Of a stretch of 64,000 nucleotides of DNA, positions 24,963 to 31,731 are shown in pieces. The position numbers and the translations under genes are program-made. The DNA is from Ensifer sp. WSM1721. GTDB lineage: Bacteria; Pseudomonadota; Alphaproteobacteria; Rhizobiales; Rhizobiaceae. The notes under the pieces are model-generated. The model worked only from the letters and a program-made list of their open reading frames with translations. It was not told the DNA's origin and ran no database searches. The stretch covers positions 496,001 through 560,000 of the forward strand of contig NZ_CP165782.1 of NCBI RefSeq assembly GCF_000513895.2, in the 5' to 3' direction. The first letter of the stretch is position 1; each line of letters starts with the position of its first letter.

Positions 24963-25004
24963 TCGAGCACTCCCTTTCCATCGCGATTCAGCGCATGGAT
25001 CAAT

Positions 25005-25013
25005 TGTATGACT
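25005..25013. promoter_or_regulatory. Possible GntR/FadR-type operator upstream of the dehydratase gene
   Basis: TGTATGACT fits the FadR-subfamily GntR consensus yGTM-N-KACy and lies 43 bases upstream of the dehydratase start, in an A/T-rich gap inside the operon. The motif is short and could arise by chance. Confidence 0.3.
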
Positions 25014-25046
25014 TTTTATCGGCGAGGCGCCAGAACTTAATTGAGA

Positions 25047-25931
25047 TCAGAGCCGGAAGGCGGGTTCGAAGCGTCCCTTGACCTCGATGCCGAGCTCGAA
25101 CGTCTTGCCGGCATCCGGATCGGCGGCGCGCGCGGCATCGTCCATGTCCTGCCAGGCGGAGGTCACCAGCAGCCGATCGGCCTTCGCCCCCACAAAAGCC
25201 GGGCAGCTCGGCTGCGTCGCAGGCACGGCATAGCGGGCGACCTTCCGTCCGTCGGGCTTATAGACCTCGACGGCGCCGGCACCCCAGCGGGCATTCCAGA
25301 TCAACCCGTCGGCATCGCAGACAGCGCCGTCTACGCCGCCGGGCTTGGCACTCTCGTCGGAAAGGAGAACCGGATCGCCGGTGGGGAGGGCGGTCGCCGG
25401 ATCGATGTCGACCCGCATCAGATGGTTGACGTCGGTGTCCGTGAAATAGGCGGTGGCGCCATCGGGGGAGAAGCAGATCGCGTTCGGGATGGTGATGCTG
25501 CTGTATAGCTTCGTCACCCGATCCCCGGCCACGTGGTATATCGCCCCCGCATGCTTCTCGGCCTTCCGTCCCATCGTGCCGATCCAGAGCGCGCCTGAGG
25601 GATGAACGCGTCCGTCATTGGAGCGGTTGCCCGGCCTGTCTTCGAGGGTGGCGAAGAGGCTGAGCGCATAGCTTTCCGTATCGCGGATGAACAGGCCCAG
25701 ATCGGAGGCGATCAATTGCCGGGTCGGATCGATCACCGCGAGCACGCTGCCGAGGAAGGGCAGGGGATGAACCGTCTTGCGGCCGCTTTCGAGGTGAAGC
25801 TCATGCAACTCCTGGCCCTTGATGTTGAACCACCAGGCCGTGCCGGTCGCCGGGTCGAAGGTCGGGCCCTCCCCGAGTTCGGAGGCGAAGTCGCAGAGGA
25901 TGCGGCCGGAAAAGGGTACGAGCTCGGTCAT
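25047..25931 (-). CDS. SMP-30/gluconolactonase family sugar lactonase
   Basis: A 294-residue six-bladed beta-propeller lactonase of the SMP-30/regucalcin family. Typical segments are ELGEGPTFDPATGTAWWFNIKGQ (metal-binding Glu in blade 1), NDGRVHPSGALWIGTMG and the central IPNAICFSPDGATAYFTDT. It should open the galactonolactone made by the dehydrogenase to galactonate. The start ATG at 25931 overlaps the stop of the aldolase gene by 4 bases (ATGA), a clear sign of translational coupling within the operon. Confidence 0.9.
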   Translation of the reverse strand: MTELVPFSGRILCDFASELGEGPTFDPATGTAWWFNIKGQELHELHLESGRKTVHPLPFLGSVLAVIDPTRQLIASDLGLFIRDTESYALSLFATLEDRPGNRSNDGRVHPSGALWIGTMGRKAEKHAGAIYHVAGDRVTKLYSSITIPNAICFSPDGATAYFTDTDVNHLMRVDIDPATALPTGDPVLLSDESAKPGGVDGAVCDADGLIWNARWGAGAVEVYKPDGRKVARYAVPATQPSCPAFVGAKADRLLVTSAWQDMDDAARAADPDAGKTFELGIEVKGRFEPAFRL

Positions 25932-26566
25932 TGCCTTCCTCCATAGACGGCGTCATAGGCTGCAAGCGTCGCCGCCGCCCGCTCCCGGACATCAGCGGCG
26001 CTCATGCCCGGTTTGTAGAGGCTGGAGCCGAGGCCGAATGAGCGGACCCCAATTTTTGCGTAATCGGCGAAATTGGCTTCCGAGACGCCGCCGACGGCGG
26101 CGATTTCGAGATCCGCCGGAAGCACCGCGCGGATCGCCGCGATGCCGGACGGGCCAAGCACGCTAGCCGGGAAGAATTTAAGACCGCTTGCTCCGGCCGC
26201 CGCCGCCGCCAGCGCCTCCGTCGGCGTGAAGACACCCGGCATCGTCACCATGCCTTTCGCGGCGGCAAGGCGAATGACCGAAAGCTCGACGTTGGGGCTT
26301 ACCATCAGCCGCCCGCCGACGTCGGCGAGGCGGTCCACGTCGGCAGTCGTGAGCACCGTGCCCGCGCCGATCAGAGAGTCGAGGGGGGCCATCTTCACGG
26401 CCGTTTCGATGGAGCGGAACGGCTCGGGAGAGTTGAGCGGGATTTCGATTGCCGTGAAGCCCGTTTCAAGCAGGGCGCCGACCACGCCCTCGGCCTCCTC
26501 GGGCTTCAGCCCGCGCAGGATGGCGATCAGTGGGTATTTCAACGGCGGCAGGGAAATGCGGTTCAT
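25928..26566 (-). CDS. dgoA: 2-dehydro-3-deoxy-6-phosphogalactonate aldolase
   Basis: A 212-residue class I KDPG/KDPGal aldolase. The catalytic Glu is E41 (AIEIPLNSP) and the Schiff-base lysine is K130 (GASGLKFFPAS), positions close to those of E. coli DgoA. It splits 2-keto-3-deoxy-6-phosphogalactonate into pyruvate and glyceraldehyde 3-phosphate. The neighbouring dgoK favours DgoA over the KDPG aldolase Eda. The start ATG is at 26566, 15 bases after the kinase stop. Confidence 0.92.
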   Translation of the reverse strand: MNRISLPPLKYPLIAILRGLKPEEAEGVVGALLETGFTAIEIPLNSPEPFRSIETAVKMAPLDSLIGAGTVLTTADVDRLADVGGRLMVSPNVELSVIRLAAAKGMVTMPGVFTPTEALAAAAAGASGLKFFPASVLGPSGIAAIRAVLPADLEIAAVGGVSEANFADYAKIGVRSFGLGSSLYKPGMSAADVRERAAATLAAYDAVYGGRQ

Positions 26567-26581
26567 GTTCTTGTCTTTCCG

Positions 26582-27499
26582 TCAAAGAGGCCATATCGCC
26601 CGGGCGGCGGCCGCGAGCCCGACTCTGACCGCCTCATCCGCGTCGACGACACGGACGGTGAGCCCTTGGCTCTCCAGGGCCGTGCGATAGAGTGCGCCGA
26701 GTCCGCCGGAGGCGACGAGGCAGATGCCGTCCACGCGGCCGGCCGCAGCGAGTGCTCCGGCAATTTCGAGGCCGATCAGGGTGCCTGAGAGCCGCGCCCT
26801 TGCGTCGGCGGCGCCGGTATTGTTCAAAAGTTGTCCCGCGCGGACGGAGAAAAGCAGGTTCGTCGCAAGCGCCGGATTTTCCCGCGCGCTCCTAACGGCC
26901 TCGGCGAAAGCAGGGCTTTCGGCGGCAAAGCCGTCCGCATCCGCCACGGCGTGGCTCAGAATCGTATGGCGCGAGATTGCCTCGAAGAGCTCGCCCGTCA
27001 TGAAGGTCGAGAAGCCCTCAACCGTCTCGTCCGCAAGGCGAACCCATTTGCTGTGGGTCCCGGGCATGCAGACGAGATGCCGCCCGCCGCCGAGCATTCC
27101 GGCTGCGCCGAGGAGCTGCGTTTCCTCGCCGCGCATAACGTCCGGGTGCTGGTCGTTGCGCTGGGCGAGCCCCGGCAGGATGCGGATGTCGCGATCGACG
27201 TCCGGCACTGCGATGGCATGGCTGGCGATGGCGGAAAGCGCTGCCGGCGTTTCGAGGTAGCCGGCTTCCTTCCAACCCTGACGGGCGCCCGCCATCCCAC
27301 AGATGATGATCGGCAGATGGGCAGGCGCCGAGACGGCGGCGAGGTGGTTGTCGAGCACGGCGTGGAAACCAGTCTTCGCCGCGGTCGTCATGCCTTCTGC
27401 GCTACGGCGCTCGGCGACCACCGCCCCGTCCTCGCCGATGATCCACAGCCGGAAGCTCGAGGTCCCCCAGTCCACCGCGGCGTAGTAACCTGCCGTCAT
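26582..27499 (-). CDS. dgoK: 2-dehydro-3-deoxygalactonokinase
   Basis: A 305-residue DgoK-family kinase of the ASKHA fold: VDWGTSSFRLWII at the N-terminus (phosphate 1 motif), CMPGTHSKWVRL in the middle and VASGGLGALYRTALE near the end. It phosphorylates 2-keto-3-deoxygalactonate with ATP. The start at 27499 (MTAGYYAAVDWGTS) overlaps the stop codon of the dehydrogenase gene by one base (TGATG), which argues against the longer open frame beginning at 27616. Confidence 0.92.
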   Translation of the reverse strand: MTAGYYAAVDWGTSSFRLWIIGEDGAVVAERRSAEGMTTAAKTGFHAVLDNHLAAVSAPAHLPIIICGMAGARQGWKEAGYLETPAALSAIASHAIAVPDVDRDIRILPGLAQRNDQHPDVMRGEETQLLGAAGMLGGGRHLVCMPGTHSKWVRLADETVEGFSTFMTGELFEAISRHTILSHAVADADGFAAESPAFAEAVRSARENPALATNLLFSVRAGQLLNNTGAADARARLSGTLIGLEIAGALAAAGRVDGICLVASGGLGALYRTALESQGLTVRVVDADEAVRVGLAAAARAIWPL

Positions 27500-28269
27500 C
27501 AAAACACGCCTCCATCGATGATCATGGTCTGTGCAGTCATCGCCGCCGAGCTGTCCGATGCCAGGAAGAGACAAGGTCCGACGAGATCGTCGGCGATGAG
27601 CATGCGTTTCAGGCACTGTCGTTCCTGCATGCGCGCGATCGCCTCGTCGTCGAGCCAGAGTCGCCTCTGCCGTTCGGTGACGATCATGCCCGGCAGGATG
27701 GCGTTGACGCGGATATTGTCCGGGCCGAGCTTCCCGGCGAGCGACTTGGTCAGGCCGATGATTCCCGCCTTGGCAGTGGCATAGGTGGGGATTTCCGGCA
27801 TGTTCAGCATGAAGGCTATAGACGAGAAATTGATGATCGAGCCGCCGCCTTGGCGCCTCATATGCGGCGCGATCACCTGGGACATGAAGAAATAGTGCCT
27901 GAGATTGACGGCAAGCCCTTCATCCCAGCTTTGCTCGGTTACCGCCTCAAGCGTCTGGCGGTCGTCTCTTGCGGCGTTGTTGACGAGGACATGCACCGAA
28001 CCGAGCGCCGCGGCCGCCGCTTCGGCAGCGTTCCGGGCCGCTTCGACATCGCGAAGGTCGGCGGGAATGAAGTGAGGTACTCGCCCGGTCTCTGCCGCGA
28101 GCCTTTCGCAGAACGCTCGGCTCGGCTCCTCCGCGATATCGACGAAGGCTACGCGCGCGCCCTGTCGCGCGAATGCCTCGACCAGAGCGGCGCCTATGCC
28201 GGAACCGCCGCCGGTGACCAGAACGCCGCGGTTGCGCAGGTCAGGAAACTGGCTGCTCGGTAAGGTCAT
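27499..28269 (-). CDS. SDR-family NAD(P)-dependent dehydrogenase, likely D-galactose dehydrogenase
   Basis: A 256-residue classical short-chain dehydrogenase. The coenzyme motif is TGGGSGIG (19-26), NNAARDD follows, and the catalytic Tyr-Lys is in PTYATAKAGI. As the first gene of a galactose-type operon it most likely oxidises D-galactose, or a related aldose such as L-arabinose, to the lactone. The start at 28269 is MTLPSSQFPDLRNRG; the longer frame to 28329 runs into the operator region. A perfect palindrome lies 42 bases upstream of the start, between this operon and the divergent IclR gene. Confidence 0.88.
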   Translation of the reverse strand: MTLPSSQFPDLRNRGVLVTGGGSGIGAALVEAFARQGARVAFVDIAEEPSRAFCERLAAETGRVPHFIPADLRDVEAARNAAEAAAAALGSVHVLVNNAARDDRQTLEAVTEQSWDEGLAVNLRHYFFMSQVIAPHMRRQGGGSIINFSSIAFMLNMPEIPTYATAKAGIIGLTKSLAGKLGPDNIRVNAILPGMIVTERQRRLWLDDEAIARMQERQCLKRMLIADDLVGPCLFLASDSSAAMTAQTMIIDGGVF

Positions 28270-28310
28270 GAATGGGCCTCTCCCCGACACCGCAGATGCG
28301 GAATGAACGA

Positions 28311-28327
28311 GTTCCATTATATGGAAC
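28311..28327. promoter_or_regulatory. Palindromic operator between galactose operon and iclR gene
   Basis: GTTCCAT-TAT-ATGGAAC has perfect 7-base arms and a 3-base centre. A further TGGAAT half-site lies about 15 bases downstream, near 28342. IclR-family proteins often bind TGGAA/TTCCA palindromes, so this is the likely operator for the divergent IclR regulator. Confidence 0.65.
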
Positions 28328-28403
28328 AATGTTTTACTATCTGGAATTATCGCGCCAAGACGTTTATCCTGTCAAGGTGGCAGGGCCGGTGGAAACGGAA
28401 GAG

Positions 28404-29216
28404 ATGAGTCGAAATAGAGCAAACGATTTGCAAGAGGAGGCTGCCGGCACCGGCACGCTTGGCAAGGCCATGGCAGTGCTCGAGGCCGTGGCGATGGCTG
28501 ACCGCCCGCAACGCTTCACGGACATACTTCAATCCGTTCGACAGCCGCGTGGCACGTTGCACCGGTTGCTTGGCCACCTTGTCGAGGAGGGGCTCCTGGT
28601 ACAGCGCCGGGATCTGTCCTACGAACCCGGGCTTCGTCTTCTGAAGTTCGCCTACCGCTCCTGGTCCGGCAACCGCTTTCGCGACATCGCCGAGCCGCAT
28701 CTCCTGCGTTTGCACGAATTGACCGGCGAGACGGTGCATTTGGGAGTTCTGCGCGAAACCGAGATCATCTATGTCGACAAGGTGGAAAGCCGGCAGACGG
28801 TGCGCATGAGCTCGCAGATCGGCAAGGCATCGCCGGCCTATTGCACGGGGATCGGCAAGGCGGCGCTATCGTCGCTCTCTCCGAGCGAGCTGGAGCGGAT
28901 TGCCGCGAAGCTGGAGTTCCGTCCCTTCACCGCGCACACCCATCGTTCCGCTCAATCGTTGCTGGCCGAAATCGAGGAGATTCGCCGTGACGGGCACGCC
29001 TTCGATCGCGAGGAGCACGAGGCCGAGATCTGCTGCGTGGCTGCGCCGATCGCGGTTCGGGAACAAGATCTGGTTGCCGGCGTCTCGGTGACGGGACCGT
29101 CCTATCGCGTCAACATGGAGCAGCTTGCCGCCTGGGCCGCGGACGTGCGAAGGGCGGCGGCGGCGATAGAGGAGGAAGTGCGGATCCGTCTTGGCCCACG
29201 CCGGGAGGGGCGCTAG
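28404..29216 (+). CDS. IclR-family transcriptional regulator of the galactose operon
   Basis: A 270-residue IclR protein. Residues ~15-75 form the winged HTH (GTLGKAMAVLEAVAMADRPQRFTDILQSVRQPRGTLHRLLGHLVEEGLL). Residues ~90-265 form the effector domain with SPAYCTGIGKAALSSL and EICCVAAPI. By analogy it represses or activates the divergent catabolic operon in response to a pathway intermediate such as galactonate or KDGal. The start is uncertain: ATG 28404 has GGAAG upstream, while GTG 28389 and further upstream ATGs are in frame but run into the promoter region. Confidence 0.9.
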   Translation: MSRNRANDLQEEAAGTGTLGKAMAVLEAVAMADRPQRFTDILQSVRQPRGTLHRLLGHLVEEGLLVQRRDLSYEPGLRLLKFAYRSWSGNRFRDIAEPHLLRLHELTGETVHLGVLRETEIIYVDKVESRQTVRMSSQIGKASPAYCTGIGKAALSSLSPSELERIAAKLEFRPFTAHTHRSAQSLLAEIEEIRRDGHAFDREEHEAEICCVAAPIAVREQDLVAGVSVTGPSYRVNMEQLAAWAADVRRAAAAIEEEVRIRLGPRREGR

Positions 29217-29263
29217 AGCTTTTTGCGCTTGAATATGGAAGGTTGAGGATCGCTTTACGGTAA

Positions 29264-29314
29264 ATTAGAAGTTTCGACTGGACGAAAGCACTCAGGATTA
29301 GTAGTTTCAACCTG
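29264..29314 (+). repeat. Pair of direct repeats upstream of the first luxR gene
   Basis: ATTAGAAGTTTCGACTG (29264-29280) and ATTAGTAGTTTCAACCTG (29297-29314) share 15 positions and are offset by 33 bases, close to three helical turns. They lie 120-175 bases upstream of the first LuxR-type gene in an unusually A/T-rich stretch. They are a candidate tandem binding site. Confidence 0.5.
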
Positions 29315-29437
29315 TGAGAATCCCGTCTCCACGATTGGTTGCACGCTTGTGCCGTTGAGTCTGGCGGGCTTTGACAACGCACCATGACACCGAAGCGGCC
29401 GGATCTCGGATCGGGGCCGGATGCGGGAGCCGAAAAC

Positions 29438-30178
29438 ATGATAGATTTCAGCGCCGATATATCCTCATTGGTCCTCCCCGATGGCCGGTCCGTGAGGGAA
29501 CCGATCGACAGCGAGGACGACGTTAGGCGCGTCCTCGACCGGGTCTCGGAAGCCTTCGGCTTTCGCGGTTTCATGGTTCTCGCCATTCCCGACACCGGCT
29601 GTCACAGCCTGGCCGCGCAGGCACTGCTAACGACCTGGCCGGCGGATTTCCTGAGGCGTTACGACAGTGCCCGTCTGATCGACGGCAGCCCTGTGATCCA
29701 GCGTTTGCGGCGCAGCACCATTCCGTTCACCTACGACGCGTACCAACTGGCGCGCCGACGCTTGGACGGCAAGGGCGATGCCGCCGTTTGCGTCTTCGAG
29801 TACGCCAATATGCCGCGGGGTGTCTACCTGCCGGTGCATGACGCCGCCGGACAGCGTGCGGCCGTCGCCTTCGGCGGCGATCGCTCTGCCGTCTCCAGTG
29901 ACGAATTGCAGGCGCTCAATCTGTGGGCCGGACTTGTTTACAGCCGGCTTAACGAAGTGAGGGCGCGCGACCGGCGCGGCCCCGGCAGTCTTTCCCGGCG
30001 CGAGATCGAGTGTCTGCGCTGGGCCGCGGCGGGCAAGACCACGGTGGAGATGGCACGGATCATGGCGCTGTCGGAATACACCGTGAACCACTATCTGAAC
30101 CGTGCGACCCGCAAACTGGATTCGGTCAACCGCGTTCAAACCGTCGCCAAGGCGATCCGCGCCGGGCTGATCAATTAG
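29438..30178 (+). CDS. LuxR-family regulator with autoinducer-binding-like domain (solo 1)
   Basis: A 246-residue regulator. Residues ~25-165 resemble the autoinducer-binding domain, and residues ~180-246 are a LuxR HTH (LSRREIECLRWAAAGKTTVEMARIMALSEYTVNHYL) with the conserved Glu, Leu and Gly. In the ligand pocket, where TraR-type proteins have W57-x3-Y61 and D70-P71, this protein has F71-x3-Y75 and S-P, so AHL binding is doubtful. No luxI-type synthase is nearby. The start MIDFSADISS at 29438 has GGGAG eight bases upstream; an in-frame ATG at 29384 is possible. A second LuxR gene follows. Confidence 0.85.
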   Translation: MIDFSADISSLVLPDGRSVREPIDSEDDVRRVLDRVSEAFGFRGFMVLAIPDTGCHSLAAQALLTTWPADFLRRYDSARLIDGSPVIQRLRRSTIPFTYDAYQLARRRLDGKGDAAVCVFEYANMPRGVYLPVHDAAGQRAAVAFGGDRSAVSSDELQALNLWAGLVYSRLNEVRARDRRGPGSLSRREIECLRWAAAGKTTVEMARIMALSEYTVNHYLNRATRKLDSVNRVQTVAKAIRAGLIN

Positions 30179-30291
30179 GACGGACGGGGTGCGCCGCGGC
30201 TTCCGCCTGCATGCCGTGTCACGGCCGCTGCCACTTCGCGGGCATGACGACTGAGGCGCGGCGAAATACACAGGCTTTTGCGTATCAAAAG

Positions 30292-30303
30292 TGACGATCG
30301 TCA
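30292..30303. promoter_or_regulatory. 12-base perfect palindrome upstream of the second luxR gene
   Basis: TGACGATCGTCA is self-complementary over all 12 bases and lies 49 bases upstream of the second LuxR start, in the gap between the two luxR genes. It may be an operator for one of the two regulators. Confidence 0.45.
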
Positions 30304-30352
30304 ATCACCTGTTGGCATTGCTCGGCGGCTCAGGCTATTTGATAAACGATGA

Positions 30353-31126
30353 ATGCCATGGAACGCGCGAATGCAAGATATGATGACGACGGGGACGACT
30401 GAGATCGATCTGCCCCGGGGCGGTGATTTCGCGTCTGAAATCGCAAGGCTGGAGACCCAGTTCGACATCATCCGCTATATGCGGCGGATTACGCAGATCT
30501 TTGGCTTCAAGACCTTCCTCATTTGTACCATTCCGGCCATCGACGTCGAGCGGCTGTCCGCCACCACGGTGATCTCGAACATGCCGGCCGAACTCCTCAA
30601 CAAGTACGACAGTCTGTCGATGCTGCGTTTCAGCACTGGTGTGCGCCGTTTGAGAGAGACTACGACGCCGTTCCAGATCACGCTCGAAGACTGGGAGAAG
30701 GAGAGAGGCAAGCCTGAATCCTCCGCGGACTATATCGCCATGCTGCGCGACAACGGCATCTTCCAGGCAAACTATTTTCCGGTCCATGACGCCGAAGGCG
30801 GGCGCGGCGCGGTCATCCTCATGGGCCCACAGGCGGAATTGCCGATGACGGCGGCGATGGAACTGCAGATGATCGCGATCCACGTCTATAACCGCCTGGC
30901 CGAGATCGGCTCCGTCTGGAAGAGCACCAACACCGTTTTGTCCGAGCGCGAAATTCAGTGCCTGAGTTGGACAGCGGCCGGCAAGACCAGCGCTGAGATC
31001 GCCGGCATCCTCGGTTTGTCAGAGCACACCGTCAATCACTACCTGAACCACGTCACCAAGAAGCTCGACGCGGTCAACCGCACGCAGGCAGTCGTGAAGG
31101 CGATGAAGAGGGGCTATATCACCTGA
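30353..31126 (+). CDS. LuxR-family regulator with autoinducer-binding-like domain (solo 2)
   Basis: A 257-residue paralogue of the upstream LuxR protein. The HTH (LSEREIQCLSWTAAGKTSAEIAGILGLSEHTVNHYLNHVTKKLDAVNRTQAVVKA) is very similar to its neighbour. The ligand domain is more diverged, and the pocket residues corresponding to TraR W57, D70 and P71 read Leu, Ser and Thr; only the Tyr remains. It may sense another ligand, act as a heterodimer partner, or work without ligand, like VisN/VisR. The start is uncertain: ATG 30353 or ATG 30371, neither with a strong ribosome binding site. Confidence 0.85.
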   Translation: MPWNARMQDMMTTGTTEIDLPRGGDFASEIARLETQFDIIRYMRRITQIFGFKTFLICTIPAIDVERLSATTVISNMPAELLNKYDSLSMLRFSTGVRRLRETTTPFQITLEDWEKERGKPESSADYIAMLRDNGIFQANYFPVHDAEGGRGAVILMGPQAELPMTAAMELQMIAIHVYNRLAEIGSVWKSTNTVLSEREIQCLSWTAAGKTSAEIAGILGLSEHTVNHYLNHVTKKLDAVNRTQAVVKAMKRGYIT

Positions 31127-31530
31127 TCCAAAGCACGTCGCTGACTGGGTTTGAATGCGGCTTGCCGAAATTGCCGGGTGAAGCGAAGCTGCCAAATGAT
31201 TGCCAGTTCGTCGTGCTCTCTGCCTGTGCCTAAATCATGTGCATGCCCGGAAATCGAGCAAGTTTACTCTTGCATTTTTCGCGACGCGATCTCTCATCTA
31301 TCTGAAAATACTCGTTTTTGCTGTTGTGCCGCAAACTGGCACGCATTCTGCATGTCCTTTGGCATGTCCAGAGGGGACTAAAATAAGACAGCGCCCAAGA
31401 AGGTCGCGAAGAAAGGGCCGCCACCGATCGCCCGTGATCCCGGATGTACGGACACGGCGATCGGCTGGCGGCTCCTCATTTTTTCTCCGTCGCATTGGCG
31501 AAGCGTCCCGGCTCCATTATCTACTGCGCA
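31127..31530. other. Gene-free stretch with a sigma54-type promoter
   Basis: From the second luxR stop to the next RIME copy no convincing gene is found. The stretch is A/T-richer than its neighbours around 31230-31390. It has a strong -24/-12 element at 31337-31353, a repeated GCATGTCC (two copies 12 bases apart just after it), and an open frame without start codon encoding KTAPKKVAKKGPPP at about 31389, which may be a gene remnant. Confidence 0.5.
31337..31353 (+). promoter_or_regulatory. Sigma54 (RpoN) type promoter without assigned gene
   Basis: TGGCACGCATTCTGCAT fits the RpoN consensus TGGCACG-N4-TTGCW with one mismatch; GG (31338-31339) and GC (31350-31351) are exactly 10 bases apart. 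Transcription would start near 31363 and run toward the RIME copy and mrp, 370 bases downstream. No NifA-type TGT-N10-ACA site was found upstream. Confidence 0.5.
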
Positions 31531-31660
31531 CTGCATGTTACTTGGATCGAATTCGATTTAAGGACAAATACATGCAGCAAGTGCTACAGCGGCCGTTGCG
31601 CGTCTGAAAGGACGCGCCGCGCTGCAATTCCTTAAATCGGATTCGATTTGGGGATAGATT
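31531..31660 (-). repeat. RIME-like palindromic element, copy D, with an extra half hairpin
   Basis: Hairpin 2 (CTGCATGTTACTTGGATCG ... CGATTTAAGG ... ACATGCAG) is followed by hairpin 1 (CTACAGCG ... GCGCGTCT ... AGGACGCGC ... GCGCTGCA). A second hairpin-2 core (TTCCTTAAATCGG-ATT-CGATTTGGGGA) then follows at about 31628-31655, so hairpin 1 is flanked on both sides. This suggests overlapping or nested insertion. Confidence 0.8.
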
Positions 31661-31731
31661 ACACAGCAGTTCAAAGCGTTACCGCACGCACAGGGCCTCG
31701 GCCGCGTGAACGGAACAGATAAGAGGGCGAG

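Noticed and set aside
23241..25040. A 599-codon plus-strand frame opposite the dehydratase gene
   Set aside because: The minus strand encodes a full-length IlvD/Edd protein with all signatures; the plus frame is a shadow.
31200..31607. A 135-codon open frame downstream of the second luxR gene
   Set aside because: It has no ribosome binding site, runs through a sigma54 promoter and into a RIME hairpin, and its Cys/Arg-rich translation resembles no protein.
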